Assembly: GCA_902491055.1 (NCBI GenBank)
Contig: CABUGI010000019.1
Location: forward strand, 1 to 24,748
DNA from: an uncultured Collinsella sp.
Lineage (GTDB): Bacteria; Actinomycetota; Coriobacteriia; Coriobacteriales; Coriobacteriaceae
Direction: 5' to 3'
DNA: 24,748 nt
Numbering within the stretch: the stretch's first letter is position 1; the number at the start of each line of letters is the position of its first letter. Below the pieces are notes generated by a model, which did not search any database, was not told where the DNA came from, and saw only the letters and a list, made by a program, of their open reading frames with translations. Below are positions 18,668 through 24,748 of the stretch, in pieces. The translations under genes were made by a program, and so were the position numbers.

Positions 18668-18685
18668 ATGTAAACACGTCAACAA
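18668..18685. promoter_or_regulatory. Candidate fab operator, site 2
   Basis: ATGTAAACACGTCAACAA is a direct repeat of site 1, 48 bp downstream, 17 of 18 positions identical. It lies between the candidate -10 and the fabH ribosome-binding site (18690-18696), where a bound repressor would block initiation. Confidence 0.6.
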
Positions 18686-18702
18686 CTCAAAGGAGGTTAG
18701 TG

Positions 18703-19662
18703 ATGGGTTTCACGATTCTTGGAACAGGTTCGGCACTTCCTGAGCGCAGTGTTTCCAATGACGAGCTGTCTGAGTTCCTCGATACCTCGGATGAGTGGAT
18801 TTTTACTCGCACAGGTATCAAGAGCCGCCACGTCTGCACCACCGAGTCACTTGACGACCTTGCCGTAGCGGCGAGCGAGCGGGCACTCCAGGTGTCCGGA
18901 ATCGACGCGAGCCAGCTGGATCTGATCGTCTGCTCGACGACGACGGGTGACCACCTTGTTCCCGCCGAGGCGTGTGCCGTTGCTGAGCGTCTGGGCGCGA
19001 CGTGCCCTGCCTTCGATGTCTCGGCGGCTTGTGCCGGCTTCGTATTTGCGCTCGATGTCGCCGAGGGCTATATCGCCCGCAGCCGTGCCGAGCGCGTGCT
19101 TGTTGTTGCTGCCGAGCAGATGACGCGCGCGCTCGAGTGGACCGACCGTGCCACCTGCGTGCTATTTGGCGATGGGGCAGGCGCCGCAGTGATTGAAGCT
19201 GGGGGAGACAACCCCCTTGCCGTTGAGCTTTCGACGGCGCCCGACGTCGAGACGTTGCGCGTTCCCGGTCTGGTCGGTACCTCGCCGTTTAAGGCTTCCG
19301 CAGATAGCGCGAGCGTGCTGTCCATGAATGGCCGCCGCGTGTTCAAGTTCGGCGTCAACGCCATCTGTGACACGGTCCATAAGCTTGCGATCGATGCGGG
19401 CATTTTGGTCGAAGACATCGATCATTTTGTATTCCATCAGGCTAACGAACGAATCCTGAGCCAGGCGGTCAAGCGTCTGGGCGTGCCGGACGAGCGTGTG
19501 GTTCGCACGTTGCGCGAGACCGGCAACATTTCGAGCGCATGCATTCCGCTTGCCCTCGACCGGCTGGCAAACGCCGGTGCACTTCACACGGGCGACACCA
19601 TCGCCTTGGTTGGATTTGGCGCTGGCCTGGATATAGGTGGCTATCTGCTTCGTTGGAAGTAG
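18703..19662 (+). CDS. fabH: 3-oxoacyl-[acyl-carrier-protein] synthase III
   Basis: A 319-residue condensing enzyme that starts fatty-acid synthesis by joining an acyl-CoA primer to malonyl-ACP. The Cys-His-Asn triad is visible: C110 in SAACAGF, H245 in FHQANERIL and N275 in ETGNISSA. It also has the N-terminal LGTGSALPE and the C-terminal GFGAGLDIGGYLLRW. The ATG at 18703 follows AAGGAGG (18690-18696); an upstream in-frame ATG at 18646 would run through operator site 2 and add 19 unlike residues. First gene of the fab operon; acpP follows after 52 nt. Confidence 0.96.
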   Translation: MGFTILGTGSALPERSVSNDELSEFLDTSDEWIFTRTGIKSRHVCTTESLDDLAVAASERALQVSGIDASQLDLIVCSTTTGDHLVPAEACAVAERLGATCPAFDVSAACAGFVFALDVAEGYIARSRAERVLVVAAEQMTRALEWTDRATCVLFGDGAGAAVIEAGGDNPLAVELSTAPDVETLRVPGLVGTSPFKASADSASVLSMNGRRVFKFGVNAICDTVHKLAIDAGILVEDIDHFVFHQANERILSQAVKRLGVPDERVVRTLRETGNISSACIPLALDRLANAGALHTGDTIALVGFGAGLDIGGYLLRWK

Positions 19663-19714
19663 TCGCACATAGGAAATAAAACCGCCCCTAGGGCACAAAC
19701 AAAGGAGAACTACC

Positions 19715-19951
19715 ATGGCAGATCAGAAGACCTTCGAGCGCGTTTGCGACGTTATCCGCGAGACCGCTGGCCTTGACGACGTCGAGATGAAGCCCGAGTC
19801 CACGCTCGAGGAGATTGGTCTCGACAGTCTGGGCACCGTCGAAATCCTCGTCGCCGTCGAGGACGAGTTTGGCATCCAGCTCGATACCGAGGAGAACCCC
19901 AAGACGGTCGGCGAGTTCGCCGACACGGTCGAGGCGGCATTGGAGAAGTAG
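19715..19951 (+). CDS. acpP: Acyl carrier protein
   Basis: A 78-residue acidic four-helix carrier. The phosphopantetheine site is S38 in the DSLGTVE motif (LEEIGLDSLG). A phosphopantetheinyl transferase must modify it; none is in the window. GGAGAA precedes the ATG. fabK starts 2 nt after its stop. Its place between fabH and fabK marks it as the fatty-acid synthesis ACP. Confidence 0.96.
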   Translation: MADQKTFERVCDVIRETAGLDDVEMKPESTLEEIGLDSLGTVEILVAVEDEFGIQLDTEENPKTVGEFADTVEAALEK

Positions 19952-19953
19952 AG

Positions 19954-20898
19954 ATGCTCAAGACTCCTCTCTGTGATCTGCTCGGCATCGAAAAGCCCGT
20001 GTTCCAGGGCGGCATGGCCTGGATTGCCGACGCCTCACTGGCATCGGCCGTATCCGAGGCGGGCGGCCTAGGCATCATCGCGGCAATGAATGCCGACGCC
20101 GACTGGCTTCGCGACCAGATTCACGAGCTGCGCACCAGGACGGATAAGCCCTTTGGCGTCAATGTTATGCTCATGAGCCCGTTTGCCGACGAGGTTGCGC
20201 AGGTTGTGATTGACGAGCGGGTGCCGGTCGTCGTGACGGGTGCCGGCAATCCCACCAAGTACATGAAGGCGTGGAACGAGGCGGGCATCAAGGTCATCCC
20301 GGTCGTCGCCTCGGTGGCGCTGGCGCGCCTCGTGGCGCGTCGTGGGGCCACGGCGGTTGTTGCCGAGGGCACCGAATCGGGCGGCCATATTGGCGAGACC
20401 TCGACGATGGCACTGGTGCCGCAGGTCGTCGATGCGGTCGACATTCCCGTCGTGGCTGCCGGCGGTATTGCCGACGGCCGCGGCGTGGCGGCCGCCTTTA
20501 TGCTGGGCGCCGCCGGCGTGCAAGTGGGTACGCGCTTTCTGGTCGCAGACGAGTGCACCGTATCGGAGCAGTACAAGGAGATGGTCCTGAAGGCCAACGA
20601 CACCTCGACGCGTGCGACCGGCCGCTCGACGGGACACCCGGTGCGTGCCCTCAAGAGCCCCTTCACCAACGCCTACGCCAAGAGCGAGGCGGCGGGCGTA
20701 AGCATCGAGGAGCTCGGGGCCATGGGTACGGGCGCCCTTCGCAAGGCCGCCAAGGACGGCAATTACGAAGAGGGTTCGTTTTTGTGTGGACAGATTGCCG
20801 GCATGGTCAACGAGTGCCAGAGCGCACGTGAAATCGTCGACGACCTGGTCGATGGTGCCGAGCACGTCCTGAAAGGTGCGTGCGCATGGGTAGCGTAG
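19954..20898 (+). CDS. fabK: Enoyl-[acyl-carrier-protein] reductase II (FMN-dependent)
   Basis: A 314-residue FMN enzyme of the nitronate monooxygenase-like TIM-barrel family. It begins with LLGIEKPVFQGGMAWIAD, has GGLGIIAA and VVVTGAGNP, the EGTESGGHIGETSTMALVPQ block with the likely catalytic H145, and GAAGVQVGTRFL for FMN phosphate binding. In this fab context it is FabK, the last reductive step of each elongation round, which replaces the short-chain FabI; FabK enzymes are known to be insensitive to triclosan. Stand-alone nitronate monooxygenases look similar, but the neighbours decide. Its ribosome-binding site lies in the acpP end, and its last 13 nt overlap fabD. Confidence 0.92.
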   Translation: MLKTPLCDLLGIEKPVFQGGMAWIADASLASAVSEAGGLGIIAAMNADADWLRDQIHELRTRTDKPFGVNVMLMSPFADEVAQVVIDERVPVVVTGAGNPTKYMKAWNEAGIKVIPVVASVALARLVARRGATAVVAEGTESGGHIGETSTMALVPQVVDAVDIPVVAAGGIADGRGVAAAFMLGAAGVQVGTRFLVADECTVSEQYKEMVLKANDTSTRATGRSTGHPVRALKSPFTNAYAKSEAAGVSIEELGAMGTGALRKAAKDGNYEEGSFLCGQIAGMVNECQSAREIVDDLVDGAEHVLKGACAWVA

Positions 20899-21812
20899 CG
20901 TTTCTGTTTGCCGGCCAGGGCGCCCAGCACCCCACGATGGGCGTCGACCTGATTGAGGCATCGCCGGCGGCCGCCGAGGTGTTCGCCATTGCCGACGAGG
21001 TGCGCCCGGGGACCAGCGAGCAGTGCCGGAGCGCCTCGAAGGAGGAGCTCTCGCAGACCGAGAACACGCAGCCGTGCGTGTTCGTTCACGACCTGGCAGC
21101 GGCTGCCGCCCTGCGTGAGCGCGGCGTGGTACCTACCGCCTGTGCAGGTTTTTCGCTGGGCGAGGTCGCCGCGCTCACCTTTGCGGGGGCATTCGATACG
21201 CGAGCAGGCTTTGAGCTCGTGTGCGAGCGCGCGGTGCTGATGGCCGCGGCTGCCGAGCGCCATCCGGGCGGCATGCGCGCCGTCATCAAGCTCGATGCGG
21301 AGCAAGTCGAGGGCTTGGCAAAACAGGCCGGCGAGGACTGCTGGCCGGTCAACTACAACAGCCCGCAGCAGACGGTTGTTGCCGGAGCGCCCGAGGCGCT
21401 GCAGACCCTCGACGTCCTAGTAAAAGAGGCAGGTGGCCGCGCTATGAAAGTCGCGGTGTCGGGTGCATTTCATAGCCCCTATATGGCCGAGGCGACTGAG
21501 GGGCTGGCGACGTATATCCAAGACGGCCACGCGCCGTCTCCGCTGCTGATTCCGGTCATGGCAAACATGACGGCGGCACCCTATCCGGCGGACCCGCGAG
21601 CGGCATCGGATGTCCTCGGCAACCAGGTGAGCCATGCCGTTCGCTGGGTCGACACGCTGCATGCTCTGCAGGATCAGGGCATCGACACGTTTATTGAGGT
21701 CGGCCCCGGCAAAACGCTGTCGGGCCTGGTCAAGCGCACGCTGAGCGACGTTCGCGTGTATTCGTGCGAAACGGCCGAGCAGGTCGCAGCTATTGCCGAC
21801 GAGCTCGCATAG
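20886..21812 (+). CDS. fabD: Malonyl-CoA:ACP transacylase
   Basis: A 308-residue transacylase that loads malonyl groups onto ACP. N-terminal AFLFAGQGAQHPTMG, catalytic S90 and H196 (GAFHSPYM). The nucleophile elbow reads GFSLG where most FabD have GHSLG; I believe this variant also occurs in some Firmicutes, so activity is still expected. The ATG at 20886 is preferred over GTG 20880 because AAAGG (20872-20876) is 9 nt upstream. It overlaps fabK by 13 nt, implying coupled translation. Confidence 0.94.
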   Translation: MGSVAFLFAGQGAQHPTMGVDLIEASPAAAEVFAIADEVRPGTSEQCRSASKEELSQTENTQPCVFVHDLAAAAALRERGVVPTACAGFSLGEVAALTFAGAFDTRAGFELVCERAVLMAAAAERHPGGMRAVIKLDAEQVEGLAKQAGEDCWPVNYNSPQQTVVAGAPEALQTLDVLVKEAGGRAMKVAVSGAFHSPYMAEATEGLATYIQDGHAPSPLLIPVMANMTAAPYPADPRAASDVLGNQVSHAVRWVDTLHALQDQGIDTFIEVGPGKTLSGLVKRTLSDVRVYSCETAEQVAAIADELA

Positions 21813-21842
21813 TCCACAGTGCTGTAACCCGAAAGGAATGAC

Positions 21843-22616
21843 ATGGGCAACTTGAACAACGGCACGCTCGAGCTCAACGACTCGCGTCGCGTGGCACTGG
21901 TCACGGGTGGCTCGCGCGGTATCGGCCGCGCCTGCGCTGTCGGTCTGGCGGAGGACGGCTTTGATATCGCCGTCGTCTATGCCGGTGGCGTCGATGCGGC
22001 GCGCGAGACGTGCGAAGCCTGCAAGGCGGTTGGCGCCGCGGCACGCGCATATCAATGCGACGTGGCCGACCCCGCTGCCGTCAACGCGTGCGTGGAAGCG
22101 GTCCTCAACAACTTTGGCTCCATTTGGGCGCTCGTCAACAACGCCGGCATCACGCACGATGGCCTGCTCATGCGTATGGGCGACGATGCCTTCGACCGCG
22201 TGCTCGATGTCAATCTCAAGGGAACATTCAATATGACGCGCGCGCTCACCAAGACCTTTATGCGCCAGCGCGGCGGTTGCGTCGTCAACATGAGCTCGGT
22301 CGTGGGCCTGATGGGCAATGCCGGGCAAGCCAACTACGCTGCCTCCAAGGCGGGCGTGATCGGCCTGACCAAGGCGGTGGCGCGCGAGCTTGCGCCCCGC
22401 GGCGTACGAGTGAACGCGGTCGCCCCCGGGTTTGTCGAGACGGATATGACGGCAAAGCTCTCGGAGAAGGTTCGCGCGGCAACCGAGGAGCAGATTCCCC
22501 TAAAGCGCATGGCGCGCCCCGAGGAAGTGGCCGGCGTGGTGCGCTTTTTGGCGAGCGATGCGGCTGCCTACATTACGGGCGAGGTCGTACGCGTCGACGG
22601 CGGAATGGCGATGTAG
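21843..22616 (+). CDS. fabG: 3-oxoacyl-[acyl-carrier-protein] reductase
   Basis: A 257-residue short-chain dehydrogenase/reductase that reduces 3-oxoacyl-ACP with NADPH. The cofactor motif is TGGSRGIG (21-28), followed by NNAG (99-102) and the catalytic S152, Y165 and K169 (NMSSVVGLMGN, NYAASK). The C-terminus ends ITGEVVRVDGGMAM as in FabG. About 14 residues precede the first strand, slightly longer than usual. ATG 21843 follows GAAAGGAATGAC. Operonic between fabD and fabF. Confidence 0.95.
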   Translation: MGNLNNGTLELNDSRRVALVTGGSRGIGRACAVGLAEDGFDIAVVYAGGVDAARETCEACKAVGAAARAYQCDVADPAAVNACVEAVLNNFGSIWALVNNAGITHDGLLMRMGDDAFDRVLDVNLKGTFNMTRALTKTFMRQRGGCVVNMSSVVGLMGNAGQANYAASKAGVIGLTKAVARELAPRGVRVNAVAPGFVETDMTAKLSEKVRAATEEQIPLKRMARPEEVAGVVRFLASDAAAYITGEVVRVDGGMAM

Positions 22617-22655
22617 AAACCAGGGCCGAAGAACGGCTTGGATGAGGAGACCATG

Positions 22656-23903
22656 ATGGAACAGAGAGTTGCAATCACCGGTATCGGTGCCGTGTCGCCG
22701 CTCGGCAACACCGCGCTTGCCACCTGGGCGGCAATGTGTGCTGGCACGTGCGGCATCGGCCCGATCACGCACTTCGATACCGATGCGTTTGCCGTCAAGG
22801 TGGCAGCCGAGGTCAAGGGCTTTGACGGCAACGAGTACTTTGGCAAGCGTGACGCCAAGCATCTCGACCCCTGCGTTCAGTTTGCGATGGCGGCTTCGGA
22901 CGAAGCCATGCACGATGCGGGCTTTGATGTCGAAGGCGCCATCGATCGCGAGCGCCTGGGCGTCTACGTTGGCTCGGGCGTGGGCGGCATGACGACGCTC
23001 GTCGACAACGTCCATACGATTGCCGAACGTGGGCCCCGCCGCGCATCGCCCTATATGATCGCGATGATGATCCCCAACATGGCATCGGGCAATATCGCAA
23101 TCCGCCACAAGGCAAAGGGCCCGACCCTGCCCGTGGTGACCGCGTGCGCAACCTCGGCCCATGCGGTGGGCGAGGCGTTCCGCGCCATAAAGCACGGCTA
23201 TGCCGACGCGATCCTCGCGGGCGGCGCCGAGGCCGCAATTATCCCCGATGCCGTTGCGGGCTTTACGTCCTGCCGCGCATTGACCACCAACCCTGATCCC
23301 GCGACGGCTTGCCGCCCGTTCGATGCAGACCGCGATGGCTTTGTGATGGGCGAGGGCGCCTGCGTGCTCGTGCTCGAGAGCATGGAACATGCGCAGGCGC
23401 GCGGTGCGCACATTTATGCCGAGGTCGTGGGCTACGGCAACACCGATGATGCCTATCACATCACGAGCCCTGATCCCGAGGCTGCCGGCATTGCCCGCGC
23501 GATATCGCTGGCGGTGACCGAGGGCGACGTCAGACCTTCCGAGGGCCTCTACATCAATGCCCACGGCACATCGACCAAGCTCAACGATTCGTCCGAGACG
23601 GCGGGCATTAAGCGTGCGCTCGGCGAGGATGCGGCGCGCGCCGCGCACGTCTCGTCGACTAAGTCGATGACCGGCCACATGATCGGTGCCACGGGCGCCA
23701 TCGAGGTCATGGCCTGCGCCATGGCGCTCGAGCAGGGCGTGGTGCCGCCGACCATTAACTACCACACGCCCGATCCCGCCTGCGATCTTGACTACACGCC
23801 CAATCGCGCGGTTCGCGCCGACCTTACCTGGGCGCTTTCGACCAACCTGGGCTTTGGCGGACACAACGCCGCCATCGCGCTGCGTAGATATACGAGGAGC
23901 TAG
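22656..23903 (+). CDS. fabF: 3-oxoacyl-[acyl-carrier-protein] synthase II
   Basis: A 415-residue elongating condensing enzyme. The Cys-His-His triad and lysine are seen: C164 in TACATSAHA, H303 in NAHGTSTKLND, K336 in STKSMTGH and H341. The C-terminus STNLGFGGHNAAIALRRY is typical of FabF. GAGGAG (22644-22649) is 6 nt before ATG 22656; ATG 22653 (one residue longer) or TTG 22638 are alternatives. accB follows after 3 nt. Confidence 0.96.
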   Translation: MEQRVAITGIGAVSPLGNTALATWAAMCAGTCGIGPITHFDTDAFAVKVAAEVKGFDGNEYFGKRDAKHLDPCVQFAMAASDEAMHDAGFDVEGAIDRERLGVYVGSGVGGMTTLVDNVHTIAERGPRRASPYMIAMMIPNMASGNIAIRHKAKGPTLPVVTACATSAHAVGEAFRAIKHGYADAILAGGAEAAIIPDAVAGFTSCRALTTNPDPATACRPFDADRDGFVMGEGACVLVLESMEHAQARGAHIYAEVVGYGNTDDAYHITSPDPEAAGIARAISLAVTEGDVRPSEGLYINAHGTSTKLNDSSETAGIKRALGEDAARAAHVSSTKSMTGHMIGATGAIEVMACAMALEQGVVPPTINYHTPDPACDLDYTPNRAVRADLTWALSTNLGFGGHNAAIALRRYTRS

Positions 23904-23906
23904 AGC

Positions 23907-24383
23907 ATGGATTCCAAAAGACTTGCCGAGATAGCCGATGTTATGGAGGACCGCGGCCTCACGCGCGTACGCGTTGAGGAGCCCGATGGCACCGCGGTCG
24001 AACTCGAGCGCGCGAGCGCCGCACAGCCGGTTGCCGTGCCCATGCCTATGCCGGGTGCCGTGACTGCTCCGGCGGTGGCTCCTGTCGCCATGCCTGCCGC
24101 CGCACCGGAGCCCGCCGCGCAGACGCCTGCCGCCGCACCGGAGCCCAAGGGCATCGAGGTGACCGCTCCCATGGTCGGCGTGTTCTATGCTGCCCCGGCG
24201 CCGGGCGACGAGCCGTTTGTGCACGTGGGCTCCAAGGTCAAGGCCGGTGAGACCCTCTGCATCATCGAGGCCATGAAGGTTCTCAACGAGGTGACGGCCG
24301 AGGCAGACGGCGAGGTGCTCGAGATCTGCGTGGCCGACGGCGACCTCGTGGAGTTCGGCAGTTGCCTTATGAGGATCGGATAG
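23907..24383 (+). CDS. accB: Biotin carboxyl carrier protein of acetyl-CoA carboxylase
   Basis: A 158-residue carrier for the acetyl-CoA carboxylase reaction that makes malonyl-CoA. Three parts: an N-terminal helical segment (1-38), an Ala/Pro-rich linker (39-83), and the biotinyl domain (84-158) with TAPMVGVFYAAPAPG and the biotin lysine K124 in EAMKV. The linker contains a 22-bp direct repeat (24092-24113 and 24125-24146), giving a repeated PAAAPEP. It is the expected substrate of the divergently encoded BirA. fabZ follows immediately. Confidence 0.96.
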   Translation: MDSKRLAEIADVMEDRGLTRVRVEEPDGTAVELERASAAQPVAVPMPMPGAVTAPAVAPVAMPAAAPEPAAQTPAAAPEPKGIEVTAPMVGVFYAAPAPGDEPFVHVGSKVKAGETLCIIEAMKVLNEVTAEADGEVLEICVADGDLVEFGSCLMRIG

Positions 24384-24386
24384 GTG

Positions 24387-24748
24387 ATGTCCATGAACAA
24401 AGAAGAGCTCAAGAAGCTGTTACCGCATCGCGAACCGATGCTTTTGCTCGACGAGGCCGAGCTGGTGGGCGACGAGGCCCACGGCAAGATCACGATTACG
24501 GGTGACGAGTACTTTTTGCAGGGGCATTTTCCGGGAAACCCGGTAGTCCCCGGCGTGATTCAGTGCGAGATGCTCGCCCAAAACTGTTGCGTGCTGCTGA
24601 TGGGCGATGAGGAGGCGCGCGGCGCGACGCCGTTCTATACGAGCCTCGATAAGGTGCGCTTTAAGCGTCCGGTGCGCCCGGGCGACACGGTGAATCTGGT
24701 GTGCTCCATCACGCGTGCGCGCGGGCCGTTCCGCTTTGCGACGGGTAC
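24387..24748 (+). CDS. fabZ: 3-hydroxyacyl-[acyl-carrier-protein] dehydratase (3' partial)
   Basis: The reading frame continues to the window edge, leaving 120 full codons. LPHREPMLLLD near the start and GHFPGNPVVPGVIQCEMLAQ (catalytic His and Glu) identify the hot-dog-fold FabZ dehydratase; KVRFKRPVRPGD follows as in the family. It removes water from 3-hydroxyacyl-ACP. The start is ATG 24387, 3 nt after the accB stop; GTG 24384 or ATG 24393 are possible. In streptococcal-type clusters fabZ is followed by accC, accD and accA, which may lie beyond the window. Confidence 0.95.
   Translation, partial: MSMNKEELKKLLPHREPMLLLDEAELVGDEAHGKITITGDEYFLQGHFPGNPVVPGVIQCEMLAQNCCVLLMGDEEARGATPFYTSLDKVRFKRPVRPGDTVNLVCSITRARGPFRFATG

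Noticed and set aside
24092..24146. The 22-bp direct repeat in accB as a regulatory or mobile repeat
   Set aside because: It is in frame and encodes the Ala/Pro linker, where internal repeats are usual in biotin carrier proteins.
22500..24224. A 574-codon minus-strand frame across fabF and accB
   Set aside because: The sense genes carry all catalytic motifs; the antisense frame is Arg/His/Gly-rich shadow.

Overview
The window looks like a chromosomal housekeeping region of a high-GC Gram-positive bacterium. RpoB, RpoC and S12 have actinobacterial character, GTG and TTG starts occur on core genes, and the fatty-acid genes are in a Firmicute-like order. I infer Coriobacteriia, most likely Collinsella or a close relative. 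No phage, transposase, CRISPR array or tRNA is visible.

Layout: a 5'-truncated PLP aminotransferase (3-848) is followed by a 504-bp gap holding a long nested inverted repeat, a strong promoter and an L10-type leader with a terminator. Next come rplJ-rplL, a terminator, galU, another terminator, and rpoB-rpoC. A nested terminator follows rpoC. Then comes an ECF sigma / membrane anti-sigma pair, bounded on both sides by inverted copies of a 33-bp repeat. A second gap (13697-14220) carries a second nested inverted repeat with the same core as the first, plus a promoter. The str operon follows as rpsL-rpsG-fusA-rpsJ and ends at a terminator. birA is convergent to it, on the minus strand. Divergent from birA is a type II fatty-acid synthesis operon: fabH-acpP-fabK-fabD-fabG-fabF-accB-fabZ (fabZ is cut by the window end).

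How the genes work together: rplJL, rpoBC and rpsL-rpsG-fusA-rpsJ supply ribosome, RNA polymerase and elongation-factor parts. The usual chain rplJL-rpoBC-rpsL is interrupted twice, by galU and by the sigma/anti-sigma cassette, and each block has its own promoter and terminator. The fab operon supplies elongation enzymes, acyl carrier protein and the biotin carrier AccB. BirA, which would biotinylate AccB, is transcribed divergently from a shared intergenic region holding two near-identical 18-bp operator-like sites.

Most interesting points: (1) RpoC has a ~230-residue C-terminal extension with a helix-hairpin-helix module resembling the alpha-subunit C-terminal domain, including five aligned DNA-contact residues; (2) fork loop 2 of RpoB is replaced by a longer, different sequence; (3) a two-copy nested hairpin family with compensatory changes lies upstream of two ribosomal operons; (4) S12 carries Arg at position 88, a known streptomycin-resistance position; (5) the paired operator of the fab/birA region.
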